NCBI GenBank assembly: GCA_015680685.1
Contig: MNCI01037581.1
Coordinates: forward strand, 62,970-126,969
DNA: 64,000 nucleotides
Direction: 5' to 3'
From: Gnetum montanum
Lineage: Eukaryota; Streptophyta; Gnetopsida; Gnetales; Gnetaceae
The position numbers and the translations under genes were made by a program. Under the pieces are notes generated by a model. The model did not search any database. It was given only the letters and a program-made list of their open reading frames with translations, and was not told the origin of the DNA. Of the stretch, positions 35,674-48,899 are shown piece by piece. Numbering within the stretch: the first letter of the stretch is position 1; every line of letters starts with the position of its first letter.

Positions 35674-36340
35674 NNNNNNNNNNNNNNNNNNNNNNNNNNN
35701 NNNNNNNNNNNNNNNNNNNNNNNNNNNNNNNNNNNNNNNNNNNNNNNNNNNNNNNNNNNNNNNNNNNNNNNNNNNNNNNNNNNNNNNNNNNNNNNNNNNN
35801 NNNNNNNNNNNNNNNNNNNNNNNNNNNNNNNNNNNNNNNNNNNNNNNNNNNNNNNNNNNNNNNNNNNNNNNNNNNNNNNNNNNNNNNNNNNNNNNNNNNN
35901 NNNNNNNNNNNNNNNNNNNNNNNNNNNNNNNNNNNNNNNNNNNNNNNNNNNNNNNNNNNNNNNNNNNNNNNNNNNNNNNNNNNNNNNNNNNNNNNNNNNN
36001 NNNNNNNNNNNNNNNNNNNNNNNNNNNNNNNNNNNNNNNNNNNNNNNNNNNNNNNNNNNNNNNNNNNNNNNNNNNNNNNNNNNNNNNNNNNNNNNNNNNN
36101 NNNNNNNNNNNNNNNNNNNNNNNNNNNNNNNNNNNNNNNNNNNNNNNNNNNNNNNNNNNNNNNNNNNNNNNNNNNNNNNNNNNNNNNNNNNNNNNNNNNN
36201 NNNNNNNNNNNNNNNNNNNNNNNNNNNNNNNNNNNNNNNNNNNNNNNNNNNNNNNNNNNNNNNNNNNNNNNNNNNNNNNNNNNNNNNNNNNNNNNNNNNN
36301 NNNNNNNNNNNNNNNNNNNNNNNNNNNNNNNNNNNNNNNN
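35674..36340. other. assembly gap of 667 N
   Basis: A run of N inside C2. From the C3 alignment the missing part should correspond to about 43465-44415. The long open frames crossing it are artefacts. Confidence 0.99.
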
Positions 36341-36369
36341 TCTTGGCTTACCATCATCATCATCGAGCT

Positions 36370-38560
36370 TTGATGAGGATGAATGTGGTTAAGGGTGAAA
36401 AGCCCTAGATAGGAACCTAGATAAATAACCTAATGAGAATTCTAGGAGAAACCCTAAGACATCCAAAGATAAAGATCAAGATAAAATATATGAAAAGAGG
36501 CACAAAAAGAAAAGAAAAAAAAATACCATCATGATTAAGAAAGTAGAGATCATGATCATCATTATGATTTTAACGTGTCAAATGAATATGATAAACCATT
36601 ATTAATAATAAGAAGCATGATTAAGATCTATGAGACAATAAGAATTTCAACTAACATCAAAAAGAGTGCACATTAAATGTTTATACACATGAACAATATT
36701 CCTAAATTTGAGGAAGGTTACAATGTAGATATGTAGAATCATCGACAAGCTTTTCATGATGTCTATGCATTACAAAATATTAAGAGAAAATTAAAAAATC
36801 TAAAGCTATTTCTAGGAATTCTCATCAAAGAGGAAGATAGTTGGTACAATTTAGTAGAGCCTGATTCTATTCACTAGTAGAAAATAATTGTCAAGTTCTC
36901 AATGAGAAGCACCAAACCTATTCTAGAGTGTCCAATCTAAGGATGCAGATTTAATGATAGAAGCAAGCAACTAAAAAATCTCTTGATGAAGCCTTAAGTA
37001 GGTACTATTCGTTATTGCACTAATGCCTACACCATTTCTTCGCTTAGAAAGAATAGCTATGCGATATCATAGATGGGTTAAGAAGAAAAACTAGTAAGAT
37101 CCTTAGAATTTATTTCCAAGGATGATCATTAGAATTAAGGACCCATCAAATTTGGAGGCTAATTGACCAAGTAGTAAAAGAACAACAAGAAGTTCAAACG
37201 AAGGAGAGAACTAAAGAGTATAATAGGAAACCATCCCTTCCTAAGAGGGATGTTCATGCCTATGATATAAAAGAAGCAGAGGCTTCTTTGAATGTAATGG
37301 TTCAACAAAATATTTGCTAATGCATAAATTTATTTTAAGAATTGTAGCAAAGGTTAATAAAATCTAGAATTAAGTGGATGAGAAATTTGCAACAATCCTA
37401 AAAATCATGGAGAAATGCGGAGAGCGGACAAAAGATATGAAGGACTAGGACAAAAAGAAGAAGAAAGAGGTAGCCAAGAATATGTGTTTGCATAAGGTTA
37501 AAGATACTACAGTAGAAGTGCTTGTTAATTCAAACTCAAAGGAGGATGATTAATGTGATATATGAAAGTATAAATATCCAAAGATTATTTTCCTTACCAT
37601 GTCACACATGATCTTCTTATTACAATAATTAGAGGCATATTTATTAAAATCCAAGTTTTCCAAGAGGCAAATGCCAAGGAAATTGCCTGATCCTCAAAGA
37701 AACTATAGATGATCCCACCAACACTAGTACTATCTAAGTAAGATGCCTTATTAGCTTTAAAAGTAGCATCATTAGCAATATTAAAATCCACATTGTGGGG
37801 TATGCCACTACCAAGATAACAGTACTCTTACTACCAATGATATTCATATGATTACTATGTTCAAAAAGCTATCTCATTAAATGATCCTACTATTCATGCT
37901 TTTTTATCCTATTTTACATTTCTAAACATCATAAATTCACAACTTCATATTCTAAGTTACCATCCTATGCCTCTTATTAATCTTCACACTTTGCACATCA
38001 CTCTCATATTCTCTTCCAATTATGCCACCATTGCCTAAGCAAGACAAGTTGACAATGTAACCACACCAAAATAATTTCACATGCACTTTTTATTTCTATG
38101 TGGATGATAGTGCTCGTAGCCCTAAGCATAAGCCTAGGAAGCATTCCTTTTTCAAGACATTTTTCATGCTTGTTAATGGAGCTAGCAGAATTGCCAGTTT
38201 TCTTTAACAAATGCAAGAACTATAGATTACAACTTCGATCATCATCCAACTATCTTTTAGTATCTCAACTGGGCCAATAATAGTTATTATTCAAGAGACT
38301 AATTCTAAAATCATCATGCTTACCCATGCATTCATTAATTAGATTAAGTAAGAGCTCTTCTAAAGAAATAATGGATCAAGAAAGTCTATAAATCTATTTG
38401 TAGATTGTAGAAAATACACCATGCAAAGCTCTACCAAATTCAAGTTATGGTATAAATCTTATTTTCCAAGAAATTTATAAAGCTTAGAAATTTTCACCCA
38501 TGAAAAAGGACAAATATCAAACTAAAGCTTATAGAAAAGTACTCACTATTCCTCTGGGGT
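36370..38560 (+). pseudogene. gag-1 of C2 (longest gag-1 copy)
   Basis: Decayed gag like that at 7440 and 44755 (MNNIPKFEEGYN near 36690, Lys/Glu stretch near 37200) but extending further: a segment around 37590-37690 (EAYLLKSKFSKRQMPRKLP) matches the gag-2 C-terminus (GAYMLNPKFVKKQMPIRL in C3). So C2 keeps a gag-1 tail that C1 and C3 lack. Heavily interrupted by stops. Confidence 0.6.
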
Positions 38561-38809
38561 AGATAGATAATGTGGTGATCACCATTAGAAAAGAAGGAAA
38601 GAAAGAGAATTTTTTTAAGGAGATACAATTGTTGAAATAAGAATAGCTAGTTACATGATAAAAATAGTATGAATAGTAGGGTTAGGAAAGTAGAAGATAC
38701 ATGGATTATTGTTAGTTTAGGTCATATAGAGGGACAGTGCATTTTAGGAAAATTGAAACTAGTACCTAAGAAAATGTTAAAACAAAATTGATAAATCCAA
38801 ATTTTTCTC

Positions 38810-39683
38810 AACAACAATATTGGATATCCGATATTGGAGCTACGATATCAGATACTTGATAATGGAACAAAAAATACAATACTGAAAACATGTGTGATCC
38901 TATAAATACAACACTTAAAGCACACCATTCACATATAATTTAATTTCACACTTAGTGAAGTTCCATAAGTTTCTTTTCTTGATTTTAGCAATTAGCACTT
39001 AGGATTGTATGCATGCAGTGTGATGTTTAGTAATTTAACGAAGTCTTTATTTGAGTGGAATGTACTTGAACACATTTCATGCATGGAAATAAAGATCGAG
39101 ATTACTCTACATCATTATAGCATCACTTAGTTTTTATTGTTTACACTTAGAATAATTTTCTTGCTTTGACTAACTTTATTTTTACTATTTTCTCTAGTTA
39201 CTGATCTACTTTCTATGCATGTTATCATTACTGTTATTAAGCAGAATGGATACAACTAATTCCAAGCATTAAGTGTAATCATTTGTTAATCCAGTAGTAT
39301 TATTGCTTGGTTCACCAAGTAGCATAATACTTTGTAATCATAGCAACGATTGCATGAGTCCAAGATGTGATCAGAGAATTAGGAATCGATGTCCATTGCA
39401 TAGGCTAGAATAAATTTGTTTACTATCACTTAGATTTAAGAACCATTCCAATTACTTTATGGTTACTAGGAGCAATATGGCCCATACAACATCAGTATCA
39501 TACACCTCGTTGTGAGTTAAACCATATGCATTGATTTTACTAACTCTCGTAAGAAGACAATAATCATGAACTTAAATTGACTGCTAGCATAATTGCATTA
39601 CCTTGCCCATAGAATTTCACTAGGTTGCACGTGAACACTTGTAACTTGTATGGTTAGATGTTGGACTACTCCACCACTCATCA
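38810..39683 (+). promoter_or_regulatory. LTR-like promoter block of C2
   Basis: TATAAATA at 38901-38908, with GATATC at 38823-38828 and 38844-38849 upstream and cgatatt between them, followed by T-rich sequence matching the C1 and C3 blocks. Homology to those copies ends at tcatca (39683), which is why this is taken as an LTR end. Confidence 0.6.
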
Positions 39684-41955
39684 AAAATAAATAAAAGTAA
39701 CTCAAATTTATTAGTTAAAAATATAAAAGGCTCAAAAGAGAACAAGAAACTAAAAGTATAATGATATAACAATCATAATTAAACTCATAACATCTAAGAT
39801 ATAAGAAAAAGATTTTATGAATGAGCATAGAACATACTACAACCTCTTTACAAAAGAAAATTAAAAGAATTTTGAAATAAAAAACATTAAATTAAGTAAG
39901 ATTTATAAGCAAATTTTAGATTGCTAAATTTTTGTTAAAATAGGTCACCAAATTAAGTGGGTAAAATAGTCTTCATCTGAATTAACATTATTAAAATGAA
40001 TTCTAATTCCAAAGGCTTATCTATGTTTTCTATCTATAATGTTATCCATTACACAAAGAAGTTCATTATTATCTATTAATTACTTATGATTTCTAGATGA
40101 GTGATTATTTTGTATGTATTCTATAAGAGGTGACTTTCAAGATCTATTATATTGTATGTCTTTCAAGTATTAGAGAAAGTTCTACTAGTTTCACCAATAT
40201 AACATTTACCATAATTGCAAGAGATTTTTTAAACATTAATATTATTTAGAATATTCTTTTTAACTTTATGACTATAAAAAATGTTAGAGATTTTGTTATA
40301 GTGTTTAAATGTTGTTATAAAATTATGTTTTTTAAATTCTAGCTATTTTCTCAGAATTACCTTTGATGCAGAGAATGCTACTAAGTCTTTTTATTTGAAA
40401 GAGAATTATTATTATCACAATTTTTAAGTCCACATATATATTAGAAGGGAAAATTATTTTATTTAGCTAATAAATAATCAAATTTATCCATTCTTTAGTA
40501 ATAGTCTTTTTATCAAAGTTGTTGAGTTTAAAAGTACTATTTAAATGATTAGCTTCTTTATGAAAAGAAGTTCTATTACAAATATTAAGAGCTTTGATTA
40601 TTGAAAAGCAAAGGTTAGAAAATTTTTAACTATAAAAACCTTCTAAATATAAATCAATATGTGTCTCTTTTCTAAAGACTTCACATGATATTCTAAATTT
40701 ATTATTTGAGCCTTTCTTTCTTACTATGTTAATATCTAAGAAAGATAATGAGTTTTTCTTTTCTAGTTCCATAGTAAATTTAATCCTAAAAGATTAAGAT
40801 GTCTATTAAAAGCTTGGAGAGTTTATAAATCAAATCATCTAGATATCTTACCTAATTTTTAGTATTCACAGGAAAAGAATTAATGGCAAGTTATTCAAAA
40901 TTTTTTCATGTATGAATTAGTATTCAAAGGAGATCAAGGTGAATCCATAGTAACACCTTTTGTCTGTTTATAAAATTCATTATTATAGCTGAAATAGGTA
41001 GTTTCTATATAAATCTTAATAAGAGAAGCATGCATTACTATTTAAAATAAAATTATAAAACATATCCATTACTTTATTTAAAAAATCATGCTATATATAG
41101 AAACAACATTAATACTAATTAAAATATAATTTTCATTAATATCATATCCTCTATAAAATTAGGAAAAAGCTTAGAGTTTTGGATAAAAAAAAGTCTCATC
41201 AATGAAAGAAGCTAACTATTTTTAAAGTAAGCAAGCAGGAAAGTAAATAGTATTAATAAGAGGATGAACAATAGTACTTTTCTTATGAATGATAGGTAAA
41301 CCGTAAATGCAAAGAATGGAACAATTAAAAGGTACTAAGGACTTCTTTGTTTTATCATCTAAATTCAAATTTAATGTAACATATTTAAATTTTAAAATAT
41401 ATTTAAGAGTAGCATCTTTATATAACTTTTTATAACTACCACATGATAAATGTTCTAGCATTTTGTTGTGATAATCGATTTTATTCATAGTAACTATAGC
41501 ATTACCTTTATCTTCTCTAGTAATAATAATAGTTTTATTATTTTTAAGTTTTAAAGGAGAAGAAAATTCAATTTTAGGTATATTATGTTTAGAAATTCTA
41601 CATTTTTTCAAAAGTTCCACATAATGTTGAATAATATTGTCTACAATTTTATCATTAAAAATTTTTCTATAACATTAATAAAATCTTCAACAGCAATTCT
41701 CCAATTAGTAACAATAAATATTAAACCTTTACTTAAAATATTTAAAGTATTATTCTTATTATTAATAAAAGATGAATTACAAATAGTTTTCTCTAGTTTA
41801 ATGTTGTTAGTAATATCATCTATATTATCTAGAGTCAACTTAAAAATTTTATTAAAATCATGATTTTTAAGTTCCTCAAGATTAGAAAGGTTTTCTACAA
41901 AATAAAGAAAATTAAAACTATTATTTTTTAATTTTTTAAGAAAAGAAAACTTATT
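39684..41955 (-). mobile_element. Penelope-like element (PLE)
   Basis: AT-rich minus-strand element with the PLE protein order: N-terminal block (41838-41641, LSKGLIFIVTN), DKGNAIV block, YGLPIIHK, RT with YLDD, and C-terminal GIY-YIG nuclease. It lies between the LTR-like end of C2 and a gag scrap resembling gag-2. No tandem pLTR or target duplication was recognised, so the ends are set by neighbouring elements. Plant PLEs with GIY-YIG are known mainly from conifers. Confidence 0.85.
40100..41955 (-). pseudogene. PLE reverse transcriptase with GIY-YIG endonuclease
   Basis: Order along the minus strand: an Asn/Lys-rich N-terminal part with LSKGLIFIVTN (41838-41641); open piece 41620-41222 with TREDKGNAIVTMNKIDYHNK, then GSYKKLYKDAT and CIYGLPIIHKKSTIVHPLI; RT core FYKQTKGVTMDSP near 40945-40983; catalytic YLDD at 40834-40845 after VR; and GIY-YIG type CNYGKCYIGETSRTF near 40172-40219. 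The enzyme would nick DNA with the GIY-YIG domain and copy RNA at the nick. The catalytic boxes survive but frameshifts and stops break the gene. PLE RTs are related to telomerase. Confidence 0.85.
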
Positions 41956-42340
41956 GTTAGATGTATTCTTAGGTGTCCAATTTAAGAAAATAAATTCAAA
42001 GGAGGTGACTAAGCAATCATGAATCCCTTATGTAACCTTGGGTAGATATTATTCTCTCTTGCCCAAACTATGCATTTCCTCAAAATGTACAATCAATACA
42101 TATCATAGATGGACTTAAAAACAAAACCAAAGAAATCATTGAATTTAGGTTTAAGGAAAGTTATTAGAATGAGAGCTCATTAAATTCAAATATTTATGGA
42201 TGAAGTTGCAAAATAAGAAGAACTCAAGAAGCAAGAAAATATAGAATACTAAGGACATATCTCTTTATAAAAAGTTCATCCAATGCCTGCAAAGGCAGAA
42301 AGTATAAATGCAATGTCAATATGTAATCATGGTGCAGTAG
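41956..42340 (+). pseudogene. gag fragment of the C family
   Basis: gtgtccaatttaagaaaata at 41973 begins a stretch matching gag-2 (10820-11170): IIDGLKNKTKEII for IIDGLQNKTRETL, then a Glu/Lys-rich tail. Its upstream half is missing; PLE sequence abuts it, so the PLE or a deletion separates it from any 5' part. Confidence 0.65.
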
Positions 42341-43067
42341 CACGAAGAGCAAAGCTAGCAAAAGCAGAGAACAAGAAAAATGCGAGAATTAAAAGATTTG
42401 GAATGCATAAATTCTCTTATGATCGTCGCTGCGCCACATGACTGTTGCCTCACGTCCATATTATCGTTGCCAGTGCCATCGAAATCCTCGCCAGAAAATC
42501 GTCAGAAATTTAATGGAAAATTTTCAAAAGTCCATTAATTGATGCAAAATTTCGAAACTCTGTCAGTTGACAGAAAACTGAAAAATCTATGGAGTGACAA
42601 GAAAATTAAAATTTGGCACTGCAGGATATGAAATTTAAATATGAAAATGTGGTGAAATTTAACAAATCAGTCAAATTGACATGTTGGCAGTCACTGAGAT
42701 AAAAATTTCATACTTAACCATGTTCATTCAGAAGCAGTAATGGGATGGGTTTATTTCTAGATTTTTTAACCTGCAAATTGTGTTGAAATATTAGAGTATC
42801 GAATTAAAAAGATAAATTTTTAAAGGAGAAGGTCTACTTTTATTTTTATTATGGTAGGATTACACCTTCATTATCGTGCATATATGTCTGCTTCATCGGT
42901 AACAAGCCCAATGGAGTGGTAATTCTTTAGTGTAATGGTGAATAGATATAACTTGTTACTATCTATTTATTTATAATTTAATTTTGAAACATTTATGGTA
43001 AATATTTCCTGCTAATAAAAACCTCTTCTACCTTGACTATAGGAGTTCAGTCCATGACATCTATTAT
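42341..43067. other. unassigned sequence
   Basis: A short GC-richer patch (gatcgtcgctgcgccacatg, about 42420-42500) then AT-rich sequence. No ORF or recognised repeat; it ends where homology between C2 and C3 begins. Confidence 0.5.
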
Positions 43068-44429
43068 CTTAAAATAATATTTTTATTTTAAATCTAGATT
43101 TAATTTATTAAAAATAAGTATGCCTTTGTTACTTCTATTTTAAACATTTATTAAATTTAAGTAGCCTTATCTTGGTATTTGCTTATCTTTCATAGTAGTT
43201 AATAATCTTAAGTATAAGCTAGCAGGATTCAACTCCATACTTTGTTCATTTAAGTTAGTTTATCTATATGGGATACATCCTCATATATATCCTCATCATC
43301 ATGCTTTCAAAATAAACCTTTTACTTAAATTGATAGCTTATCATAGTAGAATAAAAGAGCCTTTACTTAGAGTATCAACTCTAATAGGGTTCATTATATT
43401 TAAGACAAAGGTATTATCTCTTGAAGCATGTATGTAAAGAATATTGTGCTCCTCCTATATCGCTAATGTGATGTTTCCTATTCTTAGTCAACATAAGAAG
43501 ATTGAAAAGACAATGATCTATGATCATTTGATGAGACTAAACACTATTTCTACCTCATCCATAGATTATGATACACTTTACTACGACACTTATAGAATGT
43601 ATGGTGGAGCATTAGGCATACCCATTGCTCATCATTTGTAACCATTACTAAGGATAATGCTAGCAATTTAGTTTAGATAATTACTAGTATACATGATTAT
43701 TGTTAAATCTTTAATAATTTATTTTTAATGTATTTGATACTAATTAAGTTACACAAAATAACATAATCATGTCTACTTGTCATAAATCAAACAACGCATT
43801 GTAATCGAGAAGTTTTGTAGGGGGCAATGAAAAAAATGGTGAAGATTGATGTGTATCATTACAAGTCAATGTCTCTTATGTCGATCAAGACCCTTATCTT
43901 TCTCAATTTACTTTTGTGTTTTATTAGGATGAAAAATTCTAGTGAATGCATTTGCAGGGCAATATTATGCTTCCACTAGATAAAGCATCTTTATCAATGC
44001 TTTAAGTGGTACTCCTAACATCCAGACATTGTTATCTCATAAATGACCATTGTATTGAAGAGAACATGTCTAGACTCTACCAACTGATGAAGGCTTAGTG
44101 TAGGGTGGACCATCATATGGAGACCTAATATGAGTTTGATAACATCAAGCATGCTATACTTGTGACATACTAATTAGAAAAGGAAGACATAGACCATAAG
44201 TGTATGAGGTTCCATCGCGTTCAATCTTCCTTATGTTCTCCTTCCTTCAACATTAGGGACCTCATGTAGACAAGATTATATTCTACAATAGTAAGCAATC
44301 CTACAAGAGATGGACAAGGATCTAGAATAAGGAGGTCTTCAAGGCCTAGAACCTCCAGTAGACCAAAGACAAACTTATAAAGGGGCCACGAAAAGAGGCC
44401 AAGTTTATATGATTCTCTTTGCTTACCAT

Positions 44430-45420
44430 CTTCTTCTTCTTTATGGTTAAGCTTTGATGAATATGAACATGGTCAAAGGGGAAGAGTCTTAGATAAAAAC
44501 TTGGAGAAACAACTTGATGAGAATTCCACAAGGAATCCTAAGAGTCTCAAAGATAGAGATGAAGACATAAGGTAGAAAATAAGGCATAGAAGGAAAAGAA
44601 AAAGATATCACCATGATTGAGTAGGTAGAGACTATGATCATGATGATGATTTTACCATACCAAATAAGGATGATGAACCATTGTAATAATAAGAAGCATG
44701 ATCCAAATCAAGGAGGTAACATGAATTCCAACTAGAATTCAAAAAATTGGCTAGATATGAATAATATTCCTAAATTTGAGGAAGCTTACAACATAAATAT
44801 CGAATAATACCTACAAGCTTGTTAGAATGTCTATGCATTGTAAAACATTGAGAGTAAATTACAAAAGTTGAAGCTATTCCCAAGAATGTTCTTTAAAGAG
44901 GAAGAAAGTTTGTGCAAGTTTTTAGAGCATGATTCCATCCATTGATATATAACAATGATCAAGTGCTTCAATGAGAAGTACCAAATCTATTCTAGAGTGT
45001 CCAATCTAAGGAAGCAAATATAAGGATAGAAGTAATGAACTAATGGGTCTCTTGTTAAGGCCTTAAGTAGGTATTATTCCTTATTGCACTAGTACCCAGA
45101 CCATGCCTTCTCTTAGAAAGAATAGCTATGTCATATCATAGATAGATTGAGAAACAAAACTAGTGAGACCATTAAGATCTATTTCTGATGAAGACAATTA
45201 GAAGTAAATATTTATCAAATTTAGAGGTTTTTTGACCAAGTGGAAAAAAAAATAGGGAGAAGTTTGAAAGAGAGAGTGTGCTAAAGAGTGTAATAGGAAC
45301 CCATCCCTTTGTAAGAGGGATGTCCATGCTTGTGATATAAAAAAGGAAGAGGATTCTTTGGATGTGATGATTTAATAAAAGATCTTTACTTATACATAAG
45401 ACTAAGAAAATCATGAGAAA
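44430..45420 (+). pseudogene. gag-1 remnant in C3
   Basis: Collinear with 7440-8200 and ending at the same place (KEYN/CNRNPSLCKR, then DVHACDIKKEEDSLDV). An upstream acidic-basic stretch from 44450 is present here but cut off in C1 by element B. Stops throughout. Confidence 0.65.
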
Positions 45421-45839
45421 ATGAGTCTTTACTTCTATAGAGAGGACATTAAGGAGAAAAATTTCTTATATGTTTAAGATAAGTGTCTATCGGAAGAGCT
45501 CAATGTTTATGACATCATTAAAAAGTATGGATTTTAGGAAATGTAAGAGCTTCCTAAATATATTTCATTTTCCTCATCTAAAAGTACAAAGATAATTGCA
45601 TTTTCCATGCCTTATTGAGTTTTTAATGAATAAAATCATTCTTTATAATAATCTTGTAGGAAACTTTTGAATTAAAAGGAGAAATAGATTTTCCATCCTT
45701 TCAAAAAAAAATCTAGAAAATCATAATGCACACTCTTATCAACATTAAATAAATTCTTAAGATTAAAAATTAAATTTTCAAATTTCTTTTTCCATTTTCT
45801 ATTCAAACCATAGAGGGTAGAAGCTTCATTTCAAGTTAT

Positions 45840-46775
45840 CCATCTATCATGCATACATAGACAAAAAGCTCTAGTGATATCAAATTTGTTACAAGTGGTA
45901 CATAATCTAGATATGTTAGTAGCCATGCATACATCATCATTGATGTGATGTAGAGGGTTTTGCTCACCCTTATAAATATCAACATTTGGTTGTGTCAACA
46001 GAACAACTTTTCATTTCATCCTTAGCAAAATTCTTACAGTTTGTTTTCGTAACTTAGACTTAGTGATTGAGTAAATGCCCATGGTATGATGTCAAATAGT
46101 TGTAAAGAATCATTTTTTGAGTGGATTGTACTTGGGTACAATTGATGGATGTAAATAAAAATTGAGATTGTTTCTCACATTGTAGCATTACACTTAGTTT
46201 CTTTACTTTTACTTAGTCATTTTCTTTACTTAGCTTAATTTTCATTTCTTTAATACATTTACTTTAGTTTAGTTCTTTACACTTTTCAAGTACTTTACTT
46301 TTCTCATGTTCATTAGTAAGATGGAATGAGTATGACTGGTTTTGAGCATTAAGTGTAATCATTTGATGACCCATTAGTGGCTTCCCTTGATTCACATAGT
46401 AGTGAACTCACTTGGTAATCCTAGCAACAATTACAAACGTAGGATGTGTATGGAAAATCAAGAATGAATGTTCATCATCAAATCATAGAATAGATTTACA
46501 TTTATTCTATTATTTAGATTTAGAATTTATTCTCATCTTTCATTATGAACACACTTAGGAGTAACTTGAACCTACAACATCACAATATCATACATCATAC
46601 TACTAGTTAAACCATACTACCCATACTTTACTAACTTAATGTGAGAAGACAATGATCACGAACCAACTATCAACCACTAGCATACATACATTGTCCATCC
46701 ATGGATTACAATTTGATCATGCATAAATGGTTGTGAATTTTATGATGAGGTCTTGGAATACCTAGCCACTCATCA
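45840..46775 (+). promoter_or_regulatory. LTR-like promoter block of C3
   Basis: TATAAATA at 45971-45978, a GATATC word about 100 bases upstream (in tctagtgatatcaaatttg), ctttactttac runs, and the end ccactcatca at 46775. Here, as in C1, the block is followed by (g/t)g(c/t)...aggatgtgtcaat and the leader ORF. Confidence 0.6.
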
Positions 46776-46922
46776 CTTGTGCCATTACTCAGGATGTGTC
46801 AATATTTTCTTAGTAGTTGATTTCATAGAGTTCATTGTATTTAGAATTACAAGATTTATCTTTCACACTTAAATTAATTCTTTTAACACACACACATACT
46901 TAAGGATGTTAAAAACATAATA

Positions 46923-47400
46923 TGGATTCTACATTTAAAGAAAAGTCACCACCTATCAAAGAAACTCATAAGAGTCATGACAAAGGATATGATGAAGAAG
47001 ATTAGAGTGTGTCCATGCAAACCAAAATTTCATATGCTCACATTGATCCATACTATCCTAATTTCACATTTATCTTTCACCAAGATAATTAACTAAGGTG
47101 GAGAGATTTGTAGGAAAATGTTGTTTTGCCTCCTAAATGTTCTGCACTAGCAATTTTGTAAACAATCTTAATGAGATTGAACCTTGGCCATGCCCAAGAA
47201 GGATATCATGCCATTAAACACATGACTAAGACATATAAACCTACTAAAGCACAAGTAAGAAGGGATAATACCATGAAGATAATACATAAGCATAACAAAA
47301 GATAAAAAGTTCTTCACACGGTTGTCCTAGAAGAAGTAAATGATGATACAATTGTAATGAAAGAACTACACCAAACTCATGAATCTCATTCATAAAGATT
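46923..47400 (+). pseudogene. leader ORF upstream of gag-2 in C3
   Basis: Same start (MDSTFKEKSPPIKETHKSH) and the same TAG after GYDEED as C1, then IDPYYPNFTFIFHQD and HAQEGYHAIKHMTK. It is cut at about 47410 by a GC-rich patch. Function unknown. Confidence 0.55.
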
Positions 47401-47409
47401 GATCATCTG

Positions 47410-47631
47410 TGATGAGACGCGACATGCACTGAGCCGCGATATCACATCCCATGCGATATCGTGTACGCGATATCACGTCTTCCCCTGTGATATCGCGTAC
47501 GCGATATCGCGGTCCGCCGCCATACCTATAAATAAGAGGCGGCACTCCCTTCATTTCCCAATCCTGGCTAGAAGTAGCGAAGCTCTGGCAGATTGATCAC
47601 TCCAGAGTTAGAATTTTTCCCATGTGCCCGN
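47410..47631 (+). promoter_or_regulatory. GC-rich promoter-like patch with five GATATC palindromes
   Basis: GATATC at 47438, 47455, 47469, 47489 and 47503, mostly as gcgatatc or gatatcgcg, followed 24 bases after the last by cctataaataagagg (TATA 47527-47534). The patch replaces about 434 bp of the leader-gag-2 region of C1 and ends in a single N at 47631. It looks like a promoter/U3 fragment of another element. Confidence 0.6.
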
Positions 47632-48660
47632 TAATATGATTAATATAAGAGAAGTAGTGTATGTCCCTACTAGACATGTAGGGGGTATTTGCATCAAGTA
47701 GCTAGATATGAACAACATTCTCATGTTTGAAGGTGGATATAATACAGATCCACAACATCACCTCCAAGCATTTCACGATGCTTGTGCTCTTCAAAACATT
47801 GAAAATGAATGGTAGAAATTAAAGTTGTTTCCCAAAACACTTTTCAAAGAACCAAAGAGATAATATAGATCTTTACAACTAGAATTGATCCAAAGATGGA
47901 GTACCATGCTAGAGCTCTTCAATGATAAATATCAAACCTATTTAGAAGTGTCTAATTTCAGAAAAAAAGTTTAAGGACGGAAATAAAGGACACATGAATC
48001 CCTTGATGTGGTAATGGGAAAATATTATTCATTACTACATAGGTTCCTTGACCATAGTTTTTCTCAAAGGGAGTAACTACGACACACTGTTGATGGGTTA
48101 CAAAACAATACAAGAGAAACTATTGGGATACATACCCAAGGTAGATTATTAGAAATAACATTCCATCAAATCTAAAAACTAATATACTAAGTGGCTAAAA
48201 AGAAAAGAAATTCAATAGAAGAGTACAATCAAGATACCACAATAAGAAAAACGAATGCAAGAATGTATGAAAGATAAAAAAAAGAAATGTTAGAGTATGT
48301 CATTCAAAAGAAGACTCTAGCAATTCAAAACTTAGTCAATGATATTGTGAAAAGGTAGAGAAATGTGGGATTTAGTGGATAAAAAAATTACTATTGCACT
48401 TAGAATCATAGAGGAAAAGACTAAACAAGCTCTGAACAAAAGAAAGGAAGAAAAAAAGAGATAATGGATGAGAGAACTACAAACATAAAGAAAAATTTAT
48501 TTCAATTAAGTAGTTCATAAACTCTAGTTCAGAAGATGAAGATGAATGCAAAGTATGTGAATATGAACATCCTAAGAGTTGTTGCCCTATTATGGCTCAC
48601 TTTCAAGAGTCTGGGGCATACATGCTTAACCCAAAATTTGTTAAGAAATAGATGCCAATA
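47632..48660 (+). pseudogene. gag-2 of C3
   Basis: Collinear with C1 gag-2: MNNILMFEGGYN near 47710, AFHDACALQNI, KYYSLLHRFLDHSFSQ near 48020, and the C-terminal HPKSCCPIMAHFQESGAYML near 48570-48640 preceded by a CE(Y)EHPKSCC stretch. Broken by stops, several at the same codons as in C1. Confidence 0.7.
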
Positions 48661-48899
48661 AGATTATCTTACCCATAAGATAACTTATGGCAATCATACC
48701 AACTGTTATATTATCCAAGATAAGCCTACCCTTACCCACAAGAGTAATATCAGCAATAGTGGCAATAACCACAGGTATGGAAAATTCTACTACCAAGGTA
48801 ACAATATCCATATAGGCAACTAGATCCTTAAGGATATTATGTTTAATGTCCAATCTCTCTGAGAAATTCTTTAGTCCATACCTTCTCTCATTATTATCC

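Larger units (their letters stand above)
35291..39683 (+). mobile_element. composite Ty3/Gypsy element, copy C2 (gag-1 plus LTR-like block)
   Basis: Matches C3 from 43058 onward: shared ttttaaatc(c/t)a start, gataca(t/c)cctcatatatatc-like words, gcttaccatc before the gag-1 region, then gag-1 and the LTR-like block ending tcatca at 39683. It has no leader ORF, gag-2 or pol; PLE sequence follows. It may be a short non-autonomous derivative or a truncated copy. A 667-base N gap lies inside. Confidence 0.7.

Noticed and set aside
35588-36392. Open frames of 241-261 codons
   Set aside because: They consist almost entirely of N; the same applies to frames over 4169-4408.
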